Assembly (NCBI GenBank): GCA_002385735.1
Contig: DGEB01000051.1
Location: 1 to 24,354 of the forward strand
Direction of reading: 5' to 3'
Source of the DNA: Peptococcaceae bacterium UBA3937
Lineage (GTDB): Bacteria > Bacillota > Peptococcia > DRI-13 > DTU073
Length of the DNA stretch: 24,354 nucleotides
Shown: positions 1 to 7,269 of the stretch, in pieces
Layout of the letters: each line of letters opens with the position of its first letter
How positions within the stretch are numbered: the first letter of the stretch is position 1
The notes under the pieces: model-generated
Told to the model about the DNA's origin: nothing
The model's database searches: none
Seen by the model: the letters and a program-made list of their open reading frames with translations, nothing else
Position numbers and translations under genes: made by a program

Positions 1-90
1 ATTTTCACAAACTATTGACAGATGGATCAAATAAGCATCTTCATTCTGAAAAAACGCTCCACATATTGAACATTTATGTGCGTACTCCAT
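1..90 (-). CDS. Possible zinc-finger-like small protein, truncated by window edge
   Basis: The first 30 codons of a possible gene run off the left edge. The ATG is at 90 and a GGGGGAG ribosome site lies 11 bases upstream, a rather long gap. The peptide begins MEYAHKC and carries C7-x2-C10 followed by H23 and C28, spaced like a C2H2/C2HC zinc finger. It lies downstream of yerC and beyond the terminator at 147-174, so it would need its own promoter, and I see no clear one. Thirty codons cannot establish a family. It could be a regulatory protein or a chance open frame. Confidence 0.4.
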   Translation of the reverse strand, partial: MEYAHKCSICGAFFQNEDAYLIHLSIVCEN

Positions 91-146
91 GAATTTTTCA
101 ACTCCCCCATCGGTAAATGACAAAAATACCATCAATGTATTACAAG

Positions 147-174
147 CGAAAAGCCGGCAAAACCGGCTTTTTCG
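147..174 (-). terminator. Intrinsic terminator after yerC (works on both strands)
   Basis: A perfect 9-bp stem, AAAAGCCGG with CCGGCTTTT, has a 5-base loop and T-rich flanks on both sides. It lies about 37 bases past the yerC stop and should end the coaD-mtrB-DUF2007-yerC transcript. Its symmetry would also stop plus-strand transcription. Confidence 0.8.
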
Positions 175-210
175 TTGGTCATCATCGTATCCCACTGTCG
201 AAAGCAGCGT

Positions 211-519
211 TTATCGCTTATTTTTTTGTTCCTTCAACCGATCCAAGATGGTCCGGTAGCCGTCCGCGCCAAAATACAAGCATCGTTTCACCCGGCTGAT
301 GGTAGCCGTACTCGCCCCTGTTCTTTCCGCAATATCCGTATATGTATAGTTCTGGTCCAGCATTTTCGCCACTTCCAAGCGCTGGGCCAGCGCTTTTATT
401 TCCGCCACCGTACAGATGTCCTCAAAAAAACGATAACAATCTTCTTTATTTTCCAAAAGCAAGATTGCTTCAAATAGGTCTTCCGTGAAATCGTCCTTTA
501 ACCGGCTATCATAGGTCAT
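211..519 (-). CDS. yerC: YerC/YecD-type TrpR-family transcriptional regulator
   Basis: A 102-residue protein of the YerC/YecD branch of the Trp repressor superfamily. These are small all-helical DNA-binding proteins; the role and ligand of YerC are poorly defined, and it should not be assumed to bind tryptophan. The C-terminal half has a clear helix-turn-helix around residues 60-85 (YTDIAERTGASTATISRVKR). The ATG at 519 follows GAGGTGG at good spacing. It is the last gene of a probable coaD-mtrB-DUF2007-yerC unit, about 104 bases below DUF2007, and a terminator follows at 147-174. Its closeness to the tryptophan sensor MtrB is notable. The family call is firm; the function is not. Confidence 0.88.
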   Translation of the reverse strand: MTYDSRLKDDFTEDLFEAILLLENKEDCYRFFEDICTVAEIKALAQRLEVAKMLDQNYTYTDIAERTGASTATISRVKRCLYFGADGYRTILDRLKEQKNKR

Positions 520-623
520 GGGATCGCCACCTCTTCACATTGTCCAGGATAGGCCTTGTCTGTCTGCAATCATTTGATTAATTAAAGCTGACTGAATCCT
601 TTCCTTTATTTTGGCAAGAGGAA

Positions 624-824
624 TTATAAAGGAGCCTTTTCCGTCAAGATCTGGCTGGCTTCTTCCGCTTCCGTCTCTGGAACGAGTACCTCCACTGCCC
701 CGGAATCCCCCAAATGAGGCACCCCGATGGGACGAAGCATCACCAACAGCCCTTCATTGGTGAGCAAACTTTTGATCTGCTCCGCCACAACCCTGTTCGG
801 TGAGATATAGACGACCTGCCACAT
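624..824 (-). CDS. Small DUF2007-like putative signal-transducing protein
   Basis: A 66-residue protein starting MWQVVYISPNRVVAEQI and ending near EKAPL. The ATG at 824 is chosen because GGAGGG lies just upstream; a longer in-frame extension has no ribosome site. The pattern (beta strand, helix with AEQIKSLLTNEG, strand, GVPHLGDSGAVEVLVPE, then helix) fits the DUF2007 fold, a ferredoxin-like domain of unknown function. Related clostridial genes are sometimes labelled glutamate decarboxylase, which is implausible at this size. It sits 37 bases below mtrB and upstream of yerC, presumably in the same transcript. No catalytic residues are apparent. The gene is well supported; the family name is from memory. 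Confidence 0.75.
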   Translation of the reverse strand: MWQVVYISPNRVVAEQIKSLLTNEGLLVMLRPIGVPHLGDSGAVEVLVPETEAEEASQILTEKAPL

Positions 825-861
825 GAGAAACCCTCCTTCAAACACTGAATCAGAAAGTACA

Positions 862-1107
862 TTAATCACCAGACTCCAATGTCCCTTGCTTGGTGAAAAT
901 CTGAGCTTTTCCCCTGATTTTAATGGCTGATGTGTACTGGGTAAATTGAGCAATCATAACCTCACCCCGATCCAGCTTTTCGGTGTGGTGAAATTTCGTA
1001 TCTTTGCCCCGGGTCAATCCAATGATCGTGACCCCGTTATCCAAGGCCTTAACTACAATATAATCTTCAGCACAAGGTTTTTCAACACCATGATCCGTTT
1101 TTTCCAT
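862..1107 (-). CDS. mtrB: TRAP, trp RNA-binding attenuation protein (MtrB)
   Basis: An 81-residue homologue of TRAP, the ring-forming 11-subunit protein that binds tryptophan and then wraps RNA carrying repeated (G/U)AG triplets, causing attenuation or translational block. It shares long blocks with the Bacillus protein: IIGLTRG, TKFHH, EKLD, GEV, IAQFT and TSAIK. The RNA-contact residues are kept as K44, K63 and R65 (B. subtilis K37, K56, R58), and the tryptophan-pocket residues T32, Q54 and T56 are present. The N-terminus is about 7 residues longer than in Bacillus. The ATG at 1107 follows a GGGGGGAG ribosome site; an upstream in-frame ATG is less well placed. It lies 47 bases below coaD, and no anti-TRAP gene is visible. 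This is a strong family call. Confidence 0.93.
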   Translation of the reverse strand: MEKTDHGVEKPCAEDYIVVKALDNGVTIIGLTRGKDTKFHHTEKLDRGEVMIAQFTQYTSAIKIRGKAQIFTKQGTLESGD

Positions 1108-1127
1108 GTGACTCCCCCCATCACAAT

Positions 1128-1145
1128 CCACTACCCAGGTAGTGG
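1128..1145 (-). other. Small hairpin just upstream of the mtrB ribosome site
   Basis: CCACTACC and GGTAGTGG form a near-perfect inverted repeat (7 bp with a 4-base loop) between the coaD stop and the mtrB ribosome site. No T-run follows on the minus strand, so it is not a standard terminator. It could shape mRNA stability or mtrB translation. That is inference from position only. Confidence 0.45.
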
Positions 1146-1154
1146 CATTCTTCT

Positions 1155-1649
1155 TTAGCTATTTTGATGCGATGCCTGATACTTTTCCTTCAGAAAACGG
1201 TCCACAACCGCCGGCACCATGTCCGAGACACAGCCGCCAATCAAAGCGACCTGCTTGATCATGGACGAACTGAGGAAAGCATAATCGCCCTCCGCCATCA
1301 AAAAGATCGTTTCCAACTCCTGATTCAGGTGTTTGTTCATTGCAGCCATCTGCATTTCATATTCAAAATCGGAAATCGCCCGCAAGCCCCGGATGATGGC
1401 CCTGGCCTGCTTTTCCCTGGCAAAATCCGCAAGTAACCCGCTAAAGCTTTCCACTACGGCATTCGGCAAATGTTTGGTGCTTTCACCCAACATGGTCATC
1501 CTTTCCTCGAGGGAAAAGAAATTATCTTTATAGTTGTCATTAGCCACGGCAATAATAACCTGATCAAATAATTTGCAGGCTCTTTCGGCGATGTGAAGAT
1601 GCCCGTTGGTAACGGGATCAAAGGTTCCTGGATAAATTGCGATGTTCAT
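1155..1649 (-). CDS. coaD: Phosphopantetheine adenylyltransferase
   Basis: A 164-residue CoaD, the cytosolic enzyme that joins AMP from ATP to 4'-phosphopantetheine to give dephospho-CoA in coenzyme A synthesis. The nucleotidyltransferase motif [10 protein letters not shown] is at residues 8-17, and the C-terminal region has IIRGLR and SSSMIKQ, as expected. Length is standard. The ATG at 1649 follows AAAGGAG at ideal spacing. It heads the probable coaD-mtrB-DUF2007-yerC unit, 177 bases downstream of dnaE. The gap before it has no convincing terminator or promoter, so read-through from dnaE is possible. Confidence 0.95.
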   Translation of the reverse strand: MNIAIYPGTFDPVTNGHLHIAERACKLFDQVIIAVANDNYKDNFFSLEERMTMLGESTKHLPNAVVESFSGLLADFAREKQARAIIRGLRAISDFEYEMQMAAMNKHLNQELETIFLMAEGDYAFLSSSMIKQVALIGGCVSDMVPAVVDRFLKEKYQASHQNS

Positions 1650-1826
1650 TTTTATCTCCTTTACTTTTTCCTTTCTTGAAATCTTGTCCTGTTTAAAACT
1701 CCTTCTTTGCTACTTTTCTAATCTAAACTGTTTATTCGTGAGATTTTTCGGTAATCCTGCTATTTTATCAAAAAATCTTTTCTCCTCCCTCCTATTCTGC
1801 CCTGCAAAATATAATCCTACACCCTG

Positions 1827-4800
1827 CTAGCCCACACTAACCGCCCCTTCGCCCAGGATGTTTTTCAACTCCTGCAGCAAAAGCGGCGTGACTTCCACCC
1901 AATACTGCTCGTTGCTTTTAATTAACTTGTTCTTCTCCGGATAATAAAGATAAAGCGGTGTCTCCCCCCGGTATAAACCAAGCACCGGCCGCAATTTTTG
2001 CCACAGCTCTTCCTCATTGACGGAACCGGAGATTTTCAAAAAAAGCTTGCCCGGCCGCTGGGTATTGTCATTCTCGAGCGGCTGGATTCGGTCCACAAAG
2101 AATTTGGGCTCGTCTTCCTGCAGACTTAAGCGACCGGTCACTAAAACAGGCAAATCCTCCTTGAGCAGTTGATTGTACTTCATCAGATTCCGCGGAAAGA
2201 GCATGGCGTCAAGGCTAGCCGTCAAATCTTCCAGGACAAAGTAAGCCATGGTTTGCCCCTTTTTAGTGACCGAACGACGCAGGGCCGTAATCATCCCCGC
2301 CAAAGTCACCGCATCCCGGTCTTCCCCCGCCGCAACCAAATCCGCAATCGAGCCGTTGGTCCGGCGCGCCATAACCTCCTTATACTCGGCCAGAGGATGC
2401 CCGCTTAAATAAAGCCCCAGCACCTCCTTTTCCATCTGCAGGATTTCCTTTTCCGTAAACTCCCGCACGTCCGGGAGCGGGATGGGCGGACAGGCGAAAG
2501 CTTCCTTCTCGGCCGCATCCGTGGCTAAATCAAAGAGCGAAAGCTGGTTGGAGTTTTTCTGTTTCTGCCAGGCCAAAGCCTGGTCAAGACAGGCCGGCAA
2601 AACCATGAGCAGTTGAGCTCTTCCTTTGTGCACGGAACTAAAGGCGCCGGCCTTGATTAGGTTTTCAATCACGCGCCGGTTGATATGAGTAAGCTCCACC
2701 CGCTCACAAAAATCCTGCAGACTCTTAAAGGGGCCATTGGCCCGTTCTTCCAAAATCGCCTCAATGGCCTGATAGCCCACCTGCTTGATCGCCGCCAGCC
2801 CAAAGCGGATTTTGTTTCCGCTCACGGTAAAGCTCTCCCCGCTCTCGTTGACATCCGGCGGTAAAATCTCAATCTTACGCTGCCGGCATTCTTCAATATA
2901 GAAGGGGACCCGGTCCTTGGTTTCAATCACGCTGGTCAAAAGAGCCGCCAGAAATTCCACCGGATAATGGGCCTTCAGATAGGCCGTTTGATAAGCCAAT
3001 AAGGCGTACGCCGCGGAATGGCTCTTGTTAAAGCCGTAACCGGCGAAAAACTCCATTAAATCAAAAATCTTGCCGGCAATCTCGGCGGGAATCTCTTTTT
3101 TCCCTGCCCCCTCCACAAACTGCTGCCGCAAGCCGGTGATAATCTCCAGCTTTTTCTTACCCATGGCGCGGCGCAACAAATCCGCCTCGCCCAGGGTAAA
3201 ACCGGCCAATTCGCTGGCGATGCGCATGACCTGTTCCTGATAGAGAATGACCCCGTAAGTATTCTTTAAAATAGGTTCCAACGCCGGGTGGAGGTAAGTA
3301 ATCTCTACCTCTTTGTGTTTCCGCCTGATAAAGTCCTCGACCATGCCGCTACCCAGCGGCCCGGGACGGTAAAGGGCCACCAGAGCGATGATGTCTTCAA
3401 AAGTGCGGGGCTTTAATTCCCTTAAAATCGCCCTTAGCCCGGAACTCTCCAGTTGGAACACTCCAATCGTATCACCCGCCGAGAGCAAATCATATACCGC
3501 GGCATCATCCAGCGGGATGCTTCCTAAGTCAATTGCCTTGCCCTGGCTCTGTTGCACCAGGGCCACGGTGTTATTAATCACCGTTAAGGTGCGCAGCCCC
3601 AACAAATCCATTTTCAACAGGCCGATTTCTTCCACGGTTTCCTTGGCAAACTGGGTGCAGACCAGCCCTTCGGAAGTCCGCTGGAGCGGCAGATAATGAT
3701 CCAACGGCTCCTCGGAAATAACGATACCGGCGGCATGAATCCCCGAATGCCGGGGCATCCCTTCCAGGGCCCGGGATATCGTCAGCAACTCTTTCACGGT
3801 AGGATCGGTCTCCTGCAGCGCGGCCAGTTCAGGGGCAACCTCCAGGGCCCGGGCAATGGTCATTCCCGGTTCCATCGGCACCAGTTTAGCCACTTTATCC
3901 ACTTGATAAAGCGGAATACCCATCGCCCGTCCCGTATCGCGGATCGCCGCTCGTGCCGCCATAGTTCCGAAAGTAATAATCTGCGCCACCCGGTCCTTCC
4001 CGTATTTTTCCATTACATAATCAATGACCTCGCCCCGCCGTTCGAAGCAAAAGTCGATATCAATATCCGGCATACTTACCCTTTCGGGATTCAAGAACCG
4101 CTCAAACAGCAAATCATATTTCAAGGGATCGATATCGGTGATGCCCAGACAATAAGACACCAGGCTCCCGGCCGCCGATCCCCGGCCCGGTCCCACAAAA
4201 ATGCCGTTGGTCTTGGCAAAACGGATAAAATCCCAGACAATCAGGAAATAACTGCTGTAGCCCATTTTCTCAATCACGGACAGCTCATAGTCCAACCGTT
4301 CCTGGTGCCTGGCCTCGATTTGGGAATACCTTTTCGCAAGGCCCTTTTGACACAACTCCCGTAAATAGCTGTCGGCCGTGTGCCCCGCCGGAACCTCGAA
4401 AGGCGGCAGGTGGTTTTCCCCAAAAGTAAAGTCTACCTGGCAACGCCGCGCAATTTCCGCCGTATTTTCCAGCGCCTGCGGATAGTCGCCGAAAAGCAGC
4501 CGCATTTCCTGTTCATTCTTTAGATAGAATTCCTTCGTTTCAAAATGCAGTCGTTCCTCGTCATTAATCGTCTTCCCCGTCTGGATACATAAGAGGATAT
4601 CCTGCAGGAAGGCATCCTCATGCCGCAGATAATGAACGTCATTGGTGGCCACCAGGGGGATCCCGGTTTCTTCTGCGATTTCCACCAAAACCGCATTAAC
4701 CTGGCGCTGCTCCGCCAGACCATGATCCTGCAGCTCCAGGAAGAAGTTATCAGCCCCAAAAAGCTCCCGGTAAAAAAGGGCCTTTTGTTGGGCCTCCTCC

Positions 4801-5252
4801 TCTTTGTTTTGCAGAATCAAGGAAGGAATCTCCCCGGCCAGACAGGCGGAAAGGGCAATCAGCCCCTTGTGGTATTTTTGCAGCAGCTCCACATCCACCC
4901 GGGGTTTATAATAAAAGCCTTCCAGCCAGGCCGCGGAAACCAGCTTTAATAAATTGGCGTAACCCTCCTGATTTTCGGCTAAAAGCACCAGATGATAGGG
5001 CGTTTCATCCACCCCCGCCGCTTTGTCAAAGCGGCTGCGCGGAGCCACATAAACCTCACAGCCAATGATGGGGTGGAGCCCCGCCTTTTTAGCCTCTTTA
5101 TAAAACTCGATCACACCGTACATCACGCCATGATCGGTAATGGCCAGGGCTTCCATTCCCGCTTCCCGGGCTTGCGTCACCAGCTCTTTAATTTTACTTG
5201 CCCCGTCCAGGAGACTGTAGCAGGTATGATTATGCAAATGAACAAAAGCCAC
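1827..5252 (-). CDS. dnaE: DNA polymerase III alpha subunit, DnaE type
   Basis: An 1141-residue replicative polymerase alpha subunit, DnaE rather than PolC: there is no inserted DEDD exonuclease domain. The N-terminal PHP domain opens with HLHNHTCYSLLDG (residues 5-17), which keeps metal-binding histidines. The polymerase core has FVGPGRGSAAGS and the catalytic aspartate cluster MPDIDIDF at 394-401. Fingers, helix-hairpin-helix and a C-terminal OB-fold (around VTLAGMITALRR) follow. The start is GTG at 5252, eight bases after GGGGG, 15 bases below the ytoI-like gene, so the two are probably co-transcribed. In Bacillota that also have PolC, DnaE extends primers; PolC is not in this window. Confidence 0.97.
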   Translation of the reverse strand: MAFVHLHNHTCYSLLDGASKIKELVTQAREAGMEALAITDHGVMYGVIEFYKEAKKAGLHPIIGCEVYVAPRSRFDKAAGVDETPYHLVLLAENQEGYANLLKLVSAAWLEGFYYKPRVDVELLQKYHKGLIALSACLAGEIPSLILQNKEEEAQQKALFYRELFGADNFFLELQDHGLAEQRQVNAVLVEIAEETGIPLVATNDVHYLRHEDAFLQDILLCIQTGKTINDEERLHFETKEFYLKNEQEMRLLFGDYPQALENTAEIARRCQVDFTFGENHLPPFEVPAGHTADSYLRELCQKGLAKRYSQIEARHQERLDYELSVIEKMGYSSYFLIVWDFIRFAKTNGIFVGPGRGSAAGSLVSYCLGITDIDPLKYDLLFERFLNPERVSMPDIDIDFCFERRGEVIDYVMEKYGKDRVAQIITFGTMAARAAIRDTGRAMGIPLYQVDKVAKLVPMEPGMTIARALEVAPELAALQETDPTVKELLTISRALEGMPRHSGIHAAGIVISEEPLDHYLPLQRTSEGLVCTQFAKETVEEIGLLKMDLLGLRTLTVINNTVALVQQSQGKAIDLGSIPLDDAAVYDLLSAGDTIGVFQLESSGLRAILRELKPRTFEDIIALVALYRPGPLGSGMVEDFIRRKHKEVEITYLHPALEPILKNTYGVILYQEQVMRIASELAGFTLGEADLLRRAMGKKKLEIITGLRQQFVEGAGKKEIPAEIAGKIFDLMEFFAGYGFNKSHSAAYALLAYQTAYLKAHYPVEFLAALLTSVIETKDRVPFYIEECRQRKIEILPPDVNESGESFTVSGNKIRFGLAAIKQVGYQAIEAILEERANGPFKSLQDFCERVELTHINRRVIENLIKAGAFSSVHKGRAQLLMVLPACLDQALAWQKQKNSNQLSLFDLATDAAEKEAFACPPIPLPDVREFTEKEILQMEKEVLGLYLSGHPLAEYKEVMARRTNGSIADLVAAGEDRDAVTLAGMITALRRSVTKKGQTMAYFVLEDLTASLDAMLFPRNLMKYNQLLKEDLPVLVTGRLSLQEDEPKFFVDRIQPLENDNTQRPGKLFLKISGSVNEEELWQKLRPVLGLYRGETPLYLYYPEKNKLIKSNEQYWVEVTPLLLQELKNILGEGAVSVG

Positions 5253-5267
5253 CTTGAAAGCCCCCTT

Positions 5268-6716
5268 TTACCGTTTTACAATGCGCGCACTTACCACGGC
5301 CTTGGCCTTGAGCAGTTGGTCCTTCGCCCCAAAAATCGAGACATCCGCCAGACAAAACTTCTTCCCCAAATGGATAATCCGCGCCCGAACCTCGATGACA
5401 TCCCCCACCGCCAGCGGCTGGAGATGCTGCAGGGACAGATTGTCCACCACTGTATCCAGGCGGTATTGTTTCCGGGCCGCAATATAGGCCGCCGTGGAAA
5501 CAATGGTCGTCAAAATGCCGGGGCTGGCGGTCCCGTCTTCATTAATCATAAAGCGAGTGATTTCGCCGGAAAGCATAATCCCGTCCGCGCTTTCACCGCT
5601 TTCCGTTCCTTCCGCCCCCTTGCTAAGCATAGTTCGAAAAGCTCTGGTCGCTTTCAGTGTTTCCGCTTCTTTGAGGCGCTGTTTCTCCGGCAGGTCTTCC
5701 AGCTTAAAGCCGCTCATCACCAGGTTATCGATGGTTTCGCCCACATGGGGCTGTTTTTGCGTCTGCTGAAAAGCTTTGATAATATCCTGACGGCTGACTA
5801 CTCCGACCAGTTTGCGCCGTTCTACAATCGGCACCAGCTCAAAGCCTTCCCAAACCAATAGCCGCGAAAGATGAGACACCAGCATTCTGGGTTCCACCAT
5901 CAACACATTCTTCGTCATCACGGATAATATACTGGCCTGGGGATCTTTGCCCGCCACATCTACCGCCGTCACAATCCCCACCACCGCACCATTCTGGTCC
6001 ACCACCGGAAAACGGCTAAAGTGGCTTTCCGCCGCCAGACGGTGCCAATCGGCAACCGTAGCCTCCATCGGCAAAGACCGGACGTCCCGCACCATAATAT
6101 CCGACACCTGGAGTAAAGCTTTGTCCGTAAAACAATGATCAGCGGCCCGATTCAGCATGGAAACCGCTTCAAAACTGTCATAGGGGCTGGAAATAACCGC
6201 AACCCCTTTCCTTTCCGCTTCCCGGATGATCTCTTCCGAAACATCAAATACCGCCGTAATCAGCAAGTGGGCACCCATCTCCACCGCTAAGGCCTGTAGC
6301 TCCAGCCGGTCCCCCACCATCAACAAGGAGCCCCGGCCTAAAAACTGTCTTAAAGTCGCCGGTTTATAACTGCCAATCACAAAACTAAGGGGAGCCGTCC
6401 CCGCTAAATCCTGTCCGGTCAAAAACTCTCCCTCGACAATTTTTGCAATCTCCTGCAAGGTTAATTGTTCAATCTGGCGTTCTTCTTTTTGCTCAATCCG
6501 GATCGTGCCTACTTTGGGAATGGAGCAGACCAGCCCTTGCCCTTCGGCTTCCTTAATCGCCCGGTAAGCCGTGCCTTCGCTGACCGCCAGCTCTTTAGCA
6601 ATCTGCCTGACGGAAACTTTCGTCCTAATCTCCAATGCCTTAATATAACGAATAATCTGTTCATGTTTGGTCAAACCGTTTGCGAGGCTCTCTCCCGCCA
6701 CTTTTGTCCAACCCAT
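5268..6716 (-). CDS. YtoI-like HTH-DRTGG-CBS-hotdog protein
   Basis: About 482 residues with the architecture of Bacillus YtoI: an N-terminal helix-turn-helix (SVRQIAKELAVSEGTAYRAI), a DRTGG domain, two CBS domains (ligand-sensing, usually adenine nucleotides; note FPVVDQNGAVVGIVTAVD and FELVPIVERRKLVGVVS), and a C-terminal thioesterase-like hotdog domain. Function is unknown; the layout suggests a nucleotide-sensing regulator that also binds or hydrolyses an acyl thioester. The start is uncertain. ATG 6716 has a weak AAGGA; ATG 6743 has no ribosome site; a TTG further in matches where YtoI begins. A good promoter lies at 6811-6839. In Bacillus the homologue also sits near dnaE, so this neighbourhood is conserved. 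Confidence 0.88.
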   Translation of the reverse strand: MGWTKVAGESLANGLTKHEQIIRYIKALEIRTKVSVRQIAKELAVSEGTAYRAIKEAEGQGLVCSIPKVGTIRIEQKEERQIEQLTLQEIAKIVEGEFLTGQDLAGTAPLSFVIGSYKPATLRQFLGRGSLLMVGDRLELQALAVEMGAHLLITAVFDVSEEIIREAERKGVAVISSPYDSFEAVSMLNRAADHCFTDKALLQVSDIMVRDVRSLPMEATVADWHRLAAESHFSRFPVVDQNGAVVGIVTAVDVAGKDPQASILSVMTKNVLMVEPRMLVSHLSRLLVWEGFELVPIVERRKLVGVVSRQDIIKAFQQTQKQPHVGETIDNLVMSGFKLEDLPEKQRLKEAETLKATRAFRTMLSKGAEGTESGESADGIMLSGEITRFMINEDGTASPGILTTIVSTAAYIAARKQYRLDTVVDNLSLQHLQPLAVGDVIEVRARIIHLGKKFCLADVSIFGAKDQLLKAKAVVSARIVKR

Positions 6717-6810
6717 CTTATCCTTTTCACCCCATTTTGCCATGTTTCACTCGCTGCTGCCGTCTTACACTGGCACACCAGCCTTGTTTCATCCCTGTTT
6801 AACTGATTCC

Positions 6811-6839
6811 AGTATAACAGAACGGGCGGGCTGTTACAA
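6811..6839 (-). promoter_or_regulatory. Sigma-A type promoter for ytoI-like gene and dnaE
   Basis: TTGTAA (6834-6839), a 17-base spacer and TATACT (6811-6816) read on the minus strand, about 70-100 bases above the candidate starts. It lies downstream of the terminator at 6889-6919, so it starts a new transcription unit. Confidence 0.7.
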
Positions 6840-6888
6840 TGAGCATCAGCAATCGCCGGGGAGTGTATTAGTACAGGCAGAAAAAACC

Positions 6889-6919
6889 ACAAAAAAAATA
6901 CCGCCTCCTCCGGCAGTAT
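6889..6919 (-). terminator. Strong intrinsic terminator after the spore protein gene
   Basis: On the minus strand ATACTGCC pairs with GGCGGTAT (8 bp with one G-T), loop GGAGGA, followed by eight T. It is about 45 bases past the spore-protein stop and separates that gene from the ytoI-dnaE unit. Confidence 0.88.
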
Positions 6920-6963
6920 AGTCCAGTGCAGTATAGCACAGTAATGCAGAAAACGCCTTACGC

Positions 6964-7134
6964 TCATTTTTTTCTCATTTGACGGGTCATCAATCCCCCG
7001 ATCCGGCCCGATTCCTCCGCCGTTAACTCTGCCCAGCCATGCTTATTGATTTTTTCCCAGAGCCCCAGCTCTTTGGCAATTTCGATTTTCAACAGATCCT
7101 TTGCGGTAGGCTCTTTCCTCTTTTTCCTGGACAT
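6964..7134 (-). CDS. Small acid-soluble spore protein, alpha/beta-type family
   Basis: A 56-residue basic protein (MSRKKRKEPTAKDLL...). It contains KIEIAKELGL, then GWAELTAEESGRIGGLM, the hallmark C-terminal pattern of minor alpha/beta-type SASPs (SspF and clostridial relatives), which coat spore DNA. The EIA sequence matches the position where the germination protease usually cuts. ATG 7134 follows AGGGAG at 9 bases. A sigma-G-like promoter is at 7219-7249 and a strong terminator at 6889-6919, so it is probably monocistronic and expressed in the forespore. It implies a spore former. It lies between a metabolic oxidoreductase pair and a replication unit, with no obvious functional tie to either. 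Confidence 0.88.
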   Translation of the reverse strand: MSRKKRKEPTAKDLLKIEIAKELGLWEKINKHGWAELTAEESGRIGGLMTRQMRKK

Positions 7135-7218
7135 AGTTCGATACTCCCTGCTTTCTTTTTCTTTTGTATTCCCTCATATTATGTAGCGCTCACCCATCAT
7201 GTGTGCGTGTCTGCTATT

Positions 7219-7249
7219 TAGAATGAAACAGCGAACGCGAAAATATGCG
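7219..7249 (-). promoter_or_regulatory. Sigma-G-like forespore promoter
   Basis: On the minus strand CGCATA (7244-7249), 18 bases, then CATTCTA (7219-7225), close to the sigma-G -10 pattern CATnnTA. It lies 85 bases above the spore-protein start, which fits the gene's expected timing. The match is by eye only. Confidence 0.5.
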
Positions 7250-7269
7250 TGGCGGTCTTGCCAAGCGGT

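Noticed and set aside
624..953. Longer 109-residue version of the DUF2007-like protein
   Set aside because: The extra N-terminus overlaps mtrB coding sequence and has no ribosome site; GGAGGG fixes the start at 824.
3696..4364. A 222-codon plus-strand open frame inside dnaE
   Set aside because: It is antisense to the polymerase core, has no ribosome site and its translation has no recognisable domain; dnaE is unambiguous.
4992..5861. A 289-codon plus-strand open frame across dnaE and the ytoI-like gene
   Set aside because: It is antisense to two well-supported genes and crosses their junction; composition is typical of a shadow frame.
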